Positions 25,879-34,828 of a DNA stretch of 64,000 nt are shown here, one piece after another (positions within the stretch are counted from its first letter, which is position 1; every line of letters begins with the position of its first letter). A model generated the notes under the pieces. It was given only the letters and a program-made list of their open reading frames with translations. It ran no database searches and was not told the origin of the DNA. The stretch spans positions 1,860,001 to 1,924,000 of the forward strand of contig NZ_OZ040189.1 in the NCBI RefSeq assembly GCF_964048965.1. The letters run 5' to 3'. The position numbers and the translations under genes are program-made. The stretch is from Tenacibaculum sp. 190130A14a (GTDB lineage Bacteria; Bacteroidota; Bacteroidia; Flavobacteriales; Flavobacteriaceae).

Positions 25879-27306
25879 ATGATAGAATCTGCACCTAGTT
25901 TTTACAAAGAATTATTACAAAAGTTTCCTTACCAACCAACAGAAAAGCAACAAGAATTATTAGATGCTTTAACACGTTTCATTTTTGAGGACAATAATCG
26001 TGCCTTGTTTTTGCTAAAAGGATATGCTGGAACAGGAAAAACAACTATTATTAGTACCGTAGTTAATAATTTGTGGAGAGTAGGTAAAAAAGCAGTGTTA
26101 TTAGCACCAACAGGTAGGGCGGCCAAAGTAATATCGGGGTATTCTAAGAAGCAAGCTTTTACTATTCATAAAAAGATATACTTTCCTAAAAAACAAAGTA
26201 GTGGTGCTGTTAATTTTGTAATGCAACCCAATAAACATACCGATACCTTGTTTATAGTGGATGAAGCCTCTATGATTTCAGATGAGAAACAAAATGCGAA
26301 ATTATTCGAAAACGGATCTTTACTTGATGATTTGATTTCATATGTATATTCTGGCAAAAACTGTAAAATAGTGTTCATTGGTGATACGGCACAGCTTCCA
26401 CCGGTGAAGTTAAGTATGAGTCCGGCATTAGAGGCGGATAAACTTTCTTTTGAATTTAATAAGGATATTACAGAAATAGAACTTGATGAAGTAGTACGTC
26501 AACAAGAAAATTCTGGAATATTGATGAATGCAACGGATTTACGTTTGTTAGTTCAAAATGATTCGGAACATTTTAAATTTGATGTAAACTTTCCTGATAT
26601 TATTCGATTGCAAGATGGTTATGAAATTCAGGATGCTATTACACAGGCTTATGATGGAGATATTGGAGTAGAAGATACCGCAATTATTGTAAGATCTAAT
26701 AAAAGAGCGAATCAGTATAACCAACAAATTAGAACTAAAATAAGGGGACAAGAAAACGAAATTTCTGTTGGAGATTATGTAATGGTGGTTAAGAACAACT
26801 ACTTTTGGTTAAAAGATTCTTCTTCAGCTGGTTTTATTGCAAATGGTGATATTTGTGAAGTAATGCGAATAAACTCTATTAAAGATTTATATGGATTTAA
26901 GTTTGCTGAAGTAGAAGTAAGAATGATTGATTATCCAGATATGAAACCTTTTGAAACGGTTTTATTATTAGATACCTTAACTAGTGAAAGTCCATCTTTA
27001 ACTTACGAAGAATCTAATCGTTTATACGAAGCTGTAAAAGAAGATTTCGCACATGAGAAGTCAAAGTATAAGCAGTTTATGGGAATTAAAAAGAATAAAT
27101 TCTTCAATGCGCTTCAAGTGAAGTTTTCGTATGCGATGACCTGTCATAAATCACAAGGAGGGCAATGGAAAACGATTTTTATAGAGCAACCTTATTTACC
27201 AGATGGTCCATCTATTGAATATTTAAGATGGTTGTATACTGCAGTAACACGAGCACAAGAAAAGTTATATTTAATAGGTTTTAAAGACGAATATTTTTTG
27301 AATTAG
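25879..27306 (+). CDS. RecD-like ATP-dependent DNA helicase (SF1)
   Basis: 475 residues. Walker A LKGYAGTGKTTI (about residues 46-56), APTGRAAKVI, Walker B VDEASMIS, GDTAQLPPV, then VVRQ, and the C-terminal UvrD_C_2-type stretch SYAMTCHKSQGGQW and LYTAVTRAQEKLYLIGF. This is the SF1B/RecD-Pif1 signature without the N-terminal extension of RecD2 and without a nuclease domain. Such short RecD-like helicases are standard in Bacteroidota and probably act on DNA 5' ends in repair or recombination. It stands alone, divergent from the rsmD operon. Confidence 0.9.
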   Translation: MIESAPSFYKELLQKFPYQPTEKQQELLDALTRFIFEDNNRALFLLKGYAGTGKTTIISTVVNNLWRVGKKAVLLAPTGRAAKVISGYSKKQAFTIHKKIYFPKKQSSGAVNFVMQPNKHTDTLFIVDEASMISDEKQNAKLFENGSLLDDLISYVYSGKNCKIVFIGDTAQLPPVKLSMSPALEADKLSFEFNKDITEIELDEVVRQQENSGILMNATDLRLLVQNDSEHFKFDVNFPDIIRLQDGYEIQDAITQAYDGDIGVEDTAIIVRSNKRANQYNQQIRTKIRGQENEISVGDYVMVVKNNYFWLKDSSSAGFIANGDICEVMRINSIKDLYGFKFAEVEVRMIDYPDMKPFETVLLLDTLTSESPSLTYEESNRLYEAVKEDFAHEKSKYKQFMGIKKNKFFNALQVKFSYAMTCHKSQGGQWKTIFIEQPYLPDGPSIEYLRWLYTAVTRAQEKLYLIGFKDEYFLN

Positions 27307-27331
27307 AAATGTTAGCGTTTTGTTAATTAAG

Positions 27332-27361
27332 TTGGTTAGCTGAACAAAACACTTATTTTTG
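27332..27361 (+). promoter_or_regulatory. Promoter of the PIG-L deacetylase gene (TTG-N19-TATTTTTG)
   Basis: TTG 27332-27334, a 19-nt spacer, and TATTTTTG 27354-27361 fit the Bacteroidota consensus. The ATG follows at 27384, 22 nt after the -7 element. Confidence 0.7.
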
Positions 27362-27383
27362 TTAGGCAATCAAAAACTAAAAA

Positions 27384-29873
27384 ATGAACAAAAAAATAAC
27401 TGTTTTTATTTCATTTTTATTGATGACTACATCAATAATAGCTCAAAAGCCTCAAAAACTAACTTCCAATCAAATTTATGAGAGAATTCAGAAGCTTAAT
27501 TTTTTAGGCTCAGCGTTATATATAGCTGCGCATCCTGATGATGAAAATACCCGATTAATAGCATATTTAGCAAATAATGAAAAGGCGAGAACCGCCTATT
27601 TATCTTTAACTAGAGGTGATGGAGGTCAGAATTTAATAGGTCCAGAAATTAGAGAGTTACTTGGAGTTATAAGAACACAAGAATTGTTAGCAGCTAGAAA
27701 TGTAGATGGAGGAGAACAGCGCTTTTCAAGAGCTAATGACTTTGGGTATTCTAAACATCCAGATGAAACTTTGAAGATATGGGATAAAGAGAAAGTTTTA
27801 GCAGATGTAGTTTGGGCTATTCGAACTTTCAAACCAGATGTTATCATCAATCGTTTTAATCATAGAACGCCAGGGACAACACACGGACATCATACCTCTT
27901 CGGCTATGTTAAGTGTTGAAGCATTTGACTTAGCGGCAGATAAAACTAAGTATCCAGAACAATTAAAATATACAGATACTTGGCAACCTAATCGTCTATT
28001 TTTTAATACATCATGGTGGTTTTATGGGAGTAGAGAGAATTTTGCGAGAGCAGATAAATCGCAAATGTTACGTATGGATGTAGGTGTTTATTATCCATTA
28101 AAAGGTTTATCTAATAATGAATTGGCTTCTATTGCAAGTAGTCAGCATTTATGTCAAGGTTTTGGAAGGTTAACTACGAGAGGTTCGCAAACCGAATGGG
28201 TAGAGTTTTTAAAAGGAGAGTTTCCAAAGGATAAAAAAGATATTTTTTCTGGAATTAATACTACTTGGAACCGTATAGAAGGTGGAGGTGAAATTGGAGA
28301 TATTTTGTATGAAATAGAAGAAAACTTCAATTTTGTACATCCAGAAAAACATTTACCTAGTTTATTAAAAGCTTATAAGAAAGTTGAAAAACTAAAGGAC
28401 ATACACTGGAGAAAGATTAAATCAAAAGAGTTAAAAGAAATTATAAAAGCTTGTGCTGGTTTATATTTAGAAGCTTCTGCAACAAGTTCAAGTACTACAC
28501 CGAATAGCACAGTAGCTCTTAATTTTGAAGCTTTGAACAGAAGTAAAGCGTCCATGGAATTGACAGCTATAGAGATTTTGCCTAGTGGAAAAAAGATTAC
28601 TAAAGAATTGGACCTTGTTCCTAACAAAAAACAAAACTTTAAAGAGGAAATATCAATTGGTGATTTGAATTATTCAGCTCCATATTGGTTAAAGTCTCCA
28701 TGGGATTTAGGAATGTATCGTGTAGAAGATAAAACCAAAATAGGAAATCCAGAGAGTAAAAGACCGGTGCAAATTAAGTACACAGTAACTATTGAAAATG
28801 AAACTATTTCTTTCATAAAACCTGTAGTTTATAGATATTCTCAAAGAGATAAAGGAGAAATTTATGAACCATTTGAGATACTTCCTGTAGTTACCACTAA
28901 GCTAACAGATAAAGTATTAATTTTTGCTAAAGAAACACCTAGAAAAGTAGTTGTAGAAGTTAGAGCAGGAAGAAATAAAACCAAGGGAAATGTAACTTTA
29001 GATGTACCAAAAGGATGGGAGGTAAGTCCAAAAGAAATTCCTTTCTCTATAGATCAAAAGGGAGATGTTCAGAAAGTTGATTTTATGGTAACACCCACTA
29101 CAAATGAATCAGAAGGTTATATTAGAGTTATGGCCATGGTAAATGGAAAATCTTATGAAAAGGAGTTGATAGAAATTAATTATACGCATATCCCTAAGCA
29201 ATCAGTACTGTTGCCTTCACAAGCAAAAGTAGTACGATTAAATATTAAGAAAGAAGGATCTCATATTGGATATATTCAAGGATCTGGAGATGCAGTTCCA
29301 GAAAGTTTACGTCAAATAGGATATACTGTTACAGAAATAAATATAAGAGAGATTGGAGATAAGGATTTGAGTCATTTTGATGCTATTGTTGTCGGGATTA
29401 GAGCTTACAATACTAAAAAAGAGCTTCAGTTTAAGCAAAAATATTTACTTGATTATGTTAAGAATGGGGGTAATGTTATTGTTCAGTATAACACAAATAG
29501 AAGGGTAGATGTTAAAGCACCATATGAGTTAAAATTATCGAGAGACAGAGTAACAGATGAGAAGGCTAAAGTAAGTATGTTAGCAAAAGAACATATGGTA
29601 TTACAATATCCTAATAAAATTACTTCCACTGATTTTGATGGATGGGTTCAAGAAAGAGGGTTGTATTTTCCTAATTCGTGGAGTGAAGAATATACACCAA
29701 TACTTTCAATGAATGATAAAGGAGAATCACCAAAAGAAGGAAGCCTATTGGTGGCAAAGTATGGTAAAGGAAATTATATTTATACCGGATTAAGTTTCTT
29801 TAGAGAACTTCCTGCAGGTGTTCCTGGTGCATATAAATTATTTGCGAATTTGTTATCTGTAAAAGAAAATTAA
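27384..29873 (+). CDS. Secreted PIG-L family deacetylase
   Basis: 829 residues with a signal peptide (MNKKITVFISFLLMTTSIIAQ). Residues about 40-300 form a PIG-L (LmbE) zinc deacetylase domain: AHPDDE (49-54) supplies catalytic Asp and zinc ligands, and THGHH (166-170) the third ligand. The remaining 500 residues contain beta-sandwich modules (VTLDVPKGWEVSPKEIPF, resembling an alpha-galactosidase NPCBM-associated domain) and a C-terminal alpha/beta region resembling a glutamine amidotransferase-like fold (DAIVVGIRAYNT, ending YTGLSFFRELPAGVPGAYKLFANLL). It probably removes N-acetyl groups from an amino-sugar substrate in the periplasm or outside. It is first of a three-gene unit with two small exported proteins. 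Confidence 0.87.
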   Translation: MNKKITVFISFLLMTTSIIAQKPQKLTSNQIYERIQKLNFLGSALYIAAHPDDENTRLIAYLANNEKARTAYLSLTRGDGGQNLIGPEIRELLGVIRTQELLAARNVDGGEQRFSRANDFGYSKHPDETLKIWDKEKVLADVVWAIRTFKPDVIINRFNHRTPGTTHGHHTSSAMLSVEAFDLAADKTKYPEQLKYTDTWQPNRLFFNTSWWFYGSRENFARADKSQMLRMDVGVYYPLKGLSNNELASIASSQHLCQGFGRLTTRGSQTEWVEFLKGEFPKDKKDIFSGINTTWNRIEGGGEIGDILYEIEENFNFVHPEKHLPSLLKAYKKVEKLKDIHWRKIKSKELKEIIKACAGLYLEASATSSSTTPNSTVALNFEALNRSKASMELTAIEILPSGKKITKELDLVPNKKQNFKEEISIGDLNYSAPYWLKSPWDLGMYRVEDKTKIGNPESKRPVQIKYTVTIENETISFIKPVVYRYSQRDKGEIYEPFEILPVVTTKLTDKVLIFAKETPRKVVVEVRAGRNKTKGNVTLDVPKGWEVSPKEIPFSIDQKGDVQKVDFMVTPTTNESEGYIRVMAMVNGKSYEKELIEINYTHIPKQSVLLPSQAKVVRLNIKKEGSHIGYIQGSGDAVPESLRQIGYTVTEINIREIGDKDLSHFDAIVVGIRAYNTKKELQFKQKYLLDYVKNGGNVIVQYNTNRRVDVKAPYELKLSRDRVTDEKAKVSMLAKEHMVLQYPNKITSTDFDGWVQERGLYFPNSWSEEYTPILSMNDKGESPKEGSLLVAKYGKGNYIYTGLSFFRELPAGVPGAYKLFANLLSVKEN

Positions 29874-29877
29874 ACTT

Positions 29878-30693
29878 ATGAAAAAAATGGATAAAAAGGT
29901 ATTGTTTATATGTCTATTGTTTCTAGCTGTTTCAAATGTTTTGGGTGAAGAAAAGAATAAAAATAGAGAAATAGAAGCAATAAATCATTCAATTATTTAC
30001 GATCTATTTTTAAATATGGAACTTACAAAAAGAAATGGTCAGATAGCAATAGTCTATGATTATATACCAGTTTTTAAAAAAAAGGCAAAAGTTGAAAGTG
30101 TAGAAGTTAATTCTAGTTTGGAAAATGACTATACCGAAAATGTAGTTTTCTTGTATGACAAAAGAAACCGTTTAAAGTATATTAATTATAAGGTTAAAAG
30201 AAGTGAAAATGAATCAACGATATTATTTAAATATGAATTAAAATATAAGGATAGTAGAGTAGAGTTAGTTTATATAAAAAATAGATTATTATATAAATTT
30301 ATTTATAATTCAGACGGTATGTTAAAAACTGTCAAACATTTTTTCAAAAATGGAAAAACCGTTAGGATATATAATGTTTTATATAAAGATAAAGAAGTAA
30401 AATTTAGTTTGGATGTTATAAGAGGAGATGACTTTTATTTTGATGTAAACAGTTCTAAAGATCTTATTTTTTTGAATAAAAACAATAAAATATCAAGTAT
30501 AAAATTTGATATATATAAGTCTAAAAATATTTCGTATTTAAAAGGAAGTAATATTTTATCTTTTAATTTTTCAAAAATAGATAGCAAAAATCTAATGTTT
30601 AAATGGAATTATATTACTTTTGATAGGCGTTCAAATTGGACTAAAAGAGAGTCTGATAAATACCTAATTGAAAGAATAATTAATTATAAATAA
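29878..30693 (+). CDS. Exported protein of unknown function
   Basis: 271 residues starting 4 bp after the PIG-L gene (an alternative ATG is at 29887). It has an N-terminal signal peptide (KKVLFICLLFLAVSNVLG) and then beta-strand repeats of the type VVFLYDKRNRLKYINYKVK, FKYELKYKDSRVELVYIKN and LLYKFIYNSDGMLKTVKHFFKNG. This resembles the Bacteroidota proteins that track source formatting like YD/RHS repeats, but without clear YD motifs. Very AT-rich compared with its neighbours and strongly lysine-rich. No function assigned. Probably periplasmic or outer membrane and co-expressed with the deacetylase. Confidence 0.65.
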   Translation: MKKMDKKVLFICLLFLAVSNVLGEEKNKNREIEAINHSIIYDLFLNMELTKRNGQIAIVYDYIPVFKKKAKVESVEVNSSLENDYTENVVFLYDKRNRLKYINYKVKRSENESTILFKYELKYKDSRVELVYIKNRLLYKFIYNSDGMLKTVKHFFKNGKTVRIYNVLYKDKEVKFSLDVIRGDDFYFDVNSSKDLIFLNKNNKISSIKFDIYKSKNISYLKGSNILSFNFSKIDSKNLMFKWNYITFDRRSNWTKRESDKYLIERIINYK

Positions 30694-30695
30694 AA

Positions 30696-31148
30696 ATGAG
30701 GAAAAATTTTAAAAAAGCAACGATATTTTTAATGCTTTTATTAACTGTAACATTGTATTCACAGACAGATGGTTATAATGAAATGTATCAGTTGAAAAAA
30801 ATTAACAATGAACTGGAAAAACATTATGATAAGTCAGTTTTTCAAACTTATTATAAATTGGTTTCAATTAAAGATGATGTTTTAAAAATTAAAAAGTTCT
30901 TTTATACGAAGAAAGGTCTTTTTAATAATGGAGAGTTTTATTTACCAATGAACAGTATAGATGTTTCGAATATAAAATATAAAAAGAAAAGTGTTTTAAT
31001 TAGAACAAAGGAGAAAAAGAGAGTTATTGAAAAGAAAGATAAAGGAAAAACGACTAAGTTTTTCGGTTTATATTTAAAATCGTATGCTGGAAAAAAAATG
31101 GATAAAGAGATTATGGAAATGCTCATAGAATTATTTAAAAAACATTAA
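30696..31148 (+). CDS. Small exported lysine-rich protein of unknown function
   Basis: 150 residues, beginning 2 bp after the previous stop, with a hydrophobic signal segment (ATIFLMLLLTVTLYSQ). The mature part is basic and has a strand-rich middle (FYLPMNSIDVSNIKYKKKSVLIRTKEKK). I do not recognise the family. Very AT-rich like its upstream neighbour. It ends the PIG-L unit and is followed by the palindromic terminator at 31176-31209. Confidence 0.6.
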   Translation: MRKNFKKATIFLMLLLTVTLYSQTDGYNEMYQLKKINNELEKHYDKSVFQTYYKLVSIKDDVLKIKKFFYTKKGLFNNGEFYLPMNSIDVSNIKYKKKSVLIRTKEKKRVIEKKDKGKTTKFFGLYLKSYAGKKMDKEIMEMLIELFKKH

Positions 31149-31175
31149 TACTCTTTACTAATTAAAGTAATTTAT

Positions 31176-31209
31176 AAACCTTGTAAATAAAATTTTATTT
31201 ACAAGGTTT
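31176..31209. terminator. Bidirectional terminator, perfect 34-bp palindrome
   Basis: aaaccttgtaaataaaa followed by its exact reverse complement (31176-31192 and 31193-31209), then eight Ts on the plus strand. The stop codon of the minus-strand methyltransferase gene (31195) lies inside the palindrome. Confidence 0.85.
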
Positions 31210-32829
31210 TTTTTGTTTAGGTTTAAAAAGATTAATGGAAACTGTAGCTAGTTCTGAATTTGGAAATTTTCTAGAAGTATGTGTTTCAGGTATTAACCCA
31301 ATAGCATTCATAGCTATCATATATTCTTCTAACTCAATAATATATTGGTCTGAATAACCATGCGTAGCATCATAAGCCGTTGCTGCTGTTTTTCCTAGAT
31401 TATTGGCAACTAATGCAGGATTAGAAGTATGTAATTCAATAAGTAATAATCCGAACTTATCAATATAAGGTTTCCATTTATTAAAATGTTGTTTTAAAGA
31501 TTCTATAACCAGGTTATTATTTAACCGTTTGCCTATATAGGCATATGCGCCCGTAGAAGCAGTATTGATTATTTTTTTTACAGGTTTAGGATCTTGCCAA
31601 ATGCGATTATGATCTAAAAATGTTCTAACATTTAAAAGATCAGACAGGTTGATGCTATATTTTTCTTGCAAGTCCTCTGATAATGCTTTAGGATTTCCAA
31701 TATCACCCCAAATAACCTTAGCCCATATATCTGCTTGAACTAAGTTTCTTCGTGTAATTTGTAATGCTGCTTCATTATAATCTACTCCAATCAGTAATAA
31801 CGGAAACTCCTCTAATTGTTTGCCTCTTGCGGTACGTGTTTCAATAACGTTAAATAGATGTTTTAAAAAAGCACCATTACCACATCCAACATCTAAAATT
31901 CCCTTAGGTTGATCATGAATTGGTCTATTGAACAAATCAATAACAATTTCATCAATAATTCTAAAGTATGCAGCATGTGCACCACCGCTACCCCAAACAT
32001 TCATTTCTCTATCTACATGAATTTCTTCATTTCCAATACCTTCAGTTCTAAAAAATGCAGAGTTTCCAAAAATAAGTTTATCTAATTTTCTTAATGTTGG
32101 AATATAAGAAACAGTAACTCCATAAGCACTCGCTCTTCTTGCAAAAAAGAGTCCTTTATCGGTAAATTCATAAGAATCATTGGTTTTGGTAAACCAACCT
32201 AAACGAGTTAATATATCAAGTAATCTACCAAAACTTTCAGAATCTTTATGAAATTCTTCGGCTTTAAATTTTGTTTGCATAAAGTATTTATGAAACATAC
32301 CACTCATACCAAGTAGAACAATAGTTGGCCCCACAATAATTCCTTCTATATGCATTGATATTTGTGCTAAAATATCTTGTTCAATTTGTAATTTAGGTTT
32401 TGATACGTTGAAACTATTTGAAAAATCATTGTATAACTTTTCGAGTTGGTAAAAAGATTCAGATTCAAACTTACGCGAATTAAAATTCTCTGAGAATTTT
32501 AGTAATTCGAACGCTTTTTTATACAAATGAAAGTATTTAAAGGCGTATTGTGATTGTTCGTTACATTGGTAAGTAACTGTATTGTTTTTGTTGTTTACAT
32601 GTTGTATTAACCAACCTTGAGAACATAAAGTTCTGAGGGCTACATTTAAATAACCTTCGTTGGCTTTAAAAAGAGAAGTTAATTCACTCAATTCAACATT
32701 TTCTTGATTCAATAAGTGTTGGGTAACTCCTTTGTCAAACAAAACAAAAGCTGTAGGACAGGTAACAATACCATCTAAGTGACGAAATAACTGACTTCTA
32801 AGAGTTGTTTTTTCAAGTTTAGTAAGCAT
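31195..32829 (-). CDS. Large SAM-dependent methyltransferase with two N-terminal helical/winged-helix segments
   Basis: 544 residues. Residues about 10-105 and 145-240 each look like a winged-helix dimerisation module as found in front of O-methyltransferase domains (for example TSLFKANEGYLNVALRTLCSQGWL and GRLLDILTRLGWF). The class I SAM-binding core begins at about residue 312 (ILDVGCGNGAFLKHLF), then LIGVDYNEAALQ and VIWGDIGNP, with the catalytic region running to about 520. Substrate unknown: it is soluble, single-gene, and no biosynthetic partner lies nearby. The doubled N-terminal part is unusual. It could serve a natural-product or lipid methylation pathway, but nothing in the context decides this. 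Confidence 0.75.
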   Translation of the reverse strand: MLTKLEKTTLRSQLFRHLDGIVTCPTAFVLFDKGVTQHLLNQENVELSELTSLFKANEGYLNVALRTLCSQGWLIQHVNNKNNTVTYQCNEQSQYAFKYFHLYKKAFELLKFSENFNSRKFESESFYQLEKLYNDFSNSFNVSKPKLQIEQDILAQISMHIEGIIVGPTIVLLGMSGMFHKYFMQTKFKAEEFHKDSESFGRLLDILTRLGWFTKTNDSYEFTDKGLFFARRASAYGVTVSYIPTLRKLDKLIFGNSAFFRTEGIGNEEIHVDREMNVWGSGGAHAAYFRIIDEIVIDLFNRPIHDQPKGILDVGCGNGAFLKHLFNVIETRTARGKQLEEFPLLLIGVDYNEAALQITRRNLVQADIWAKVIWGDIGNPKALSEDLQEKYSINLSDLLNVRTFLDHNRIWQDPKPVKKIINTASTGAYAYIGKRLNNNLVIESLKQHFNKWKPYIDKFGLLLIELHTSNPALVANNLGKTAATAYDATHGYSDQYIIELEEYMIAMNAIGLIPETHTSRKFPNSELATVSINLFKPKQKKPCK

Positions 32830-32902
32830 AAAAAGAACATTTTCTTCTAAAGATAAGTATTAGATCTTTTCAAAGAAAAAAAAGTTTCTCCAATTAACTA
32901 TT

Positions 32903-33433
32903 TTAGATTCTTTTCAAAGTAAGATGGTAAATACTTGTTTTAGAGGTGTAATCTGAGTTTAAGATGTTCATGTTTTTACGTTGGTAGGTGTATTGTAATT
33001 CGATCTTATTCTCGGTAAAGTTTTTTACTTGTATCTCTTGGGTAAAGTCAGGAACTTTTAGCGTAATTACATTGTTTTCCAATAACCAAGTTGCAGGAGG
33101 GTAAATACCGTCAATACCTTTAACGTCTTTTGAATAGTCTATTTTTCCCCATTCGTTAATTATTTCTAAATCGAAAAAACCATGCGCATCTAGCTCATTA
33201 GGACTATTTATGAAGGTGTACACTAGAGAAAAATTACTTCCTATATTTTCTGTTTTTTCTATACTTGTAATTCCTCGTATTGAAGACTTAACAGTTTCTG
33301 TAAATTTTAATTGGGTTACTTTCCATTGTCCAACTAAATTTAACTGAGGAGCATTGTTCAGTTTTATTTCATTTTTAGTACATGAGAGTAGCATTAGTAT
33401 AAAGGAAAATGAAAGAAGGGATTTAAGTTTCAT
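32903..33433 (-). CDS. Small lipoprotein, lipocalin-like
   Basis: 176 residues with a lipoprotein signal (SFSFILMLLSC) and a mature part of short strands opening LVGQWKVTQLKF, the usual start of Bacteroidota lipocalin-like domains, and including FINSPNELDAHGFFDLEI. It is similar in layout to the protein at 34252-34776, which shares the TxxxSPNExxxxGxF pattern; the two appear to be paralogues on either side of pepE. Probably outer-membrane anchored; ligand unknown. Confidence 0.65.
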   Translation of the reverse strand: MKLKSLLSFSFILMLLSCTKNEIKLNNAPQLNLVGQWKVTQLKFTETVKSSIRGITSIEKTENIGSNFSLVYTFINSPNELDAHGFFDLEIINEWGKIDYSKDVKGIDGIYPPATWLLENNVITLKVPDFTQEIQVKNFTENKIELQYTYQRKNMNILNSDYTSKTSIYHLTLKRI

Positions 33434-33479
33434 AAATGAAATTTTGAATTGTTGAAGGCGCTAATATATTTAAAATTGT

Positions 33480-33487
33480 TAGCTTTG
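33480..33487 (+). promoter_or_regulatory. -7 promoter element (TAGCTTTG) of pepE
   Basis: TAGCTTTG matches TAnnTTTG and lies 16 nt before the ATG at 33504. The nearest TTG upstream (33452-33454) gives a spacer of 25, slightly too long. Confidence 0.5.
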
Positions 33488-33503
33488 ATATTAAACAATA
33501 CAA

Positions 33504-34211
33504 ATGAAGAAATTAATAGTTGCAAGTACCTCAACAGTTCATGGGAGTGCTTATTTAGAATATATTTTACCTACTCTTGCTGAATTTTTTAATGGAGTTA
33601 AAAGCATTGTGTTTATACCTTACGCTAGACCAGGAGGAATAACATATGATGAATATACTAGTATAGCAAATAAAGCCTTTAGTAAGATAGATATTAAGGT
33701 GAAAGGAGTGCATGAATATGAAAATGCAAAAGAGGCCATTCGAGAAGCAGAAGGGATCTTTACTGGTGGAGGTAACACTTTTGAACTGATAAATCAGGTT
33801 TATAAAAATGATATTTTTTCGGACTTGAAGGAGGTTGTTGAGAATGGTACTCCGTATTTTGGAACAAGTGCTGGAAGTAATTTATGTGGTGTTACTATGA
33901 TGAATACAAATGATATGCCTATTGTATATCCTCCAAGTTTTAAAACCTTAGAATTCATACCATTTAATATCAATGCGCACTATTTAGATCCTAATCCCGA
34001 TTCTACTCATATGGGAGAAACTAGAGAAACGCGTATAAAAGAATATCACGTATTCAATTCAATTTCAGTTTTAGGATTAAGAGAAGGAAGTTGGTTAGAA
34101 GTAACTGGTGATTCAATTATACTGAGAGGTCCTCATACAGCACGTTTATTTCAACAGAATAAAGAAGCATTAGAGTTGACTTCAAATAAAGATATTAAAG
34201 AATATTTTTAA
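33504..34211 (+). CDS. pepE: Dipeptidase E (peptidase family S51)
   Basis: 235 residues, standard length. The nucleophile is Ser122 in FGTSAGSNL, with the preceding GIFTGGGNTFELIN loop and the NINAHYLDP histidine (His159) of the family. There is no signal peptide, so it is cytosolic. PepE cleaves Asp-Xaa dipeptides. Monocistronic, with its own promoter and a strong terminator shared with the convergent lipoprotein gene. Confidence 0.93.
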   Translation: MKKLIVASTSTVHGSAYLEYILPTLAEFFNGVKSIVFIPYARPGGITYDEYTSIANKAFSKIDIKVKGVHEYENAKEAIREAEGIFTGGGNTFELINQVYKNDIFSDLKEVVENGTPYFGTSAGSNLCGVTMMNTNDMPIVYPPSFKTLEFIPFNINAHYLDPNPDSTHMGETRETRIKEYHVFNSISVLGLREGSWLEVTGDSIILRGPHTARLFQQNKEALELTSNKDIKEYF

Positions 34212-34244
34212 AAAAAAGCTCCAAGTTAATCTTGGAGCTTTTTT
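34212..34244. terminator. Bidirectional terminator between pepE and a lipoprotein gene
   Basis: A 14-bp stem (34212-34225 and 34231-34244, core agctccaag / cttggagct) with a 5-nt loop and T-runs on both strands. Confidence 0.88.
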
Positions 34245-34251
34245 GTTTTTA

Positions 34252-34776
34252 TTATTTCTCTAATACGATAATAAGGTCACCTTTAATTTTGACACTAGTA
34301 CCAGATTGACTTTGACTTTCATTAATTACTTGTTTTAAAACTATTCTATTAGCTTCGAAACTTCTAATTGTCAATTCAACTGCTTGTGTTGACTCATTAA
34401 AGATTAATTTATTTCCTTTAAGTAACCAATCTCCAGAACTTAAGCTAGGAACGGCTGTTGTTGGTGTTTCTAATACTTGAGTTTGACCACCAAAACTAGT
34501 TTTGGTAACAATGATAAAATTACCTTCTGAGGTATACTCATTAGGGCTACTTGTAAAGTTAAATGTAAAATCGAATTCTTTTCCATATAACTCAGTATCT
34601 CCTTTCACTGTAGTACCGTTAAAAGTTGTACTAGTTGTTAAGTCAGCTTCAAGTTTTACTAAGTTCCAGGTGCCTAATAAATCCTCAGAGGTTATGTTGA
34701 TATCAAGATCATCATTTGATGAACAAGAAGTTAACAATAGGGTAGCAGAAATGAATAGCAATAAAATCTTTTTCAT
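34252..34776 (-). CDS. Small lipoprotein, lipocalin-like
   Basis: 174 residues. Lipoprotein signal MKKILLLFISATLLLTSC followed by Ser/Asn/Asp-rich spacer (SSNDDLD), then LLGTWNLVKLEAD, the typical opening of the lipocalin-like domain, FTFNFTSSPNEYTSEGNF and late strands (VELTIRSFEANRIVLKQVI). It is a probable paralogue of the protein at 32903-33433. Outer-membrane location and small-molecule or surface role are inferred only. Confidence 0.68.
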   Translation of the reverse strand: MKKILLLFISATLLLTSCSSNDDLDINITSEDLLGTWNLVKLEADLTTSTTFNGTTVKGDTELYGKEFDFTFNFTSSPNEYTSEGNFIIVTKTSFGGQTQVLETPTTAVPSLSSGDWLLKGNKLIFNESTQAVELTIRSFEANRIVLKQVINESQSQSGTSVKIKGDLIIVLEK

Positions 34777-34828
34777 AATTATTTAGTTTAATTTTTTTGC
34801 AATAATATGAAATAATATTGAAATATTA

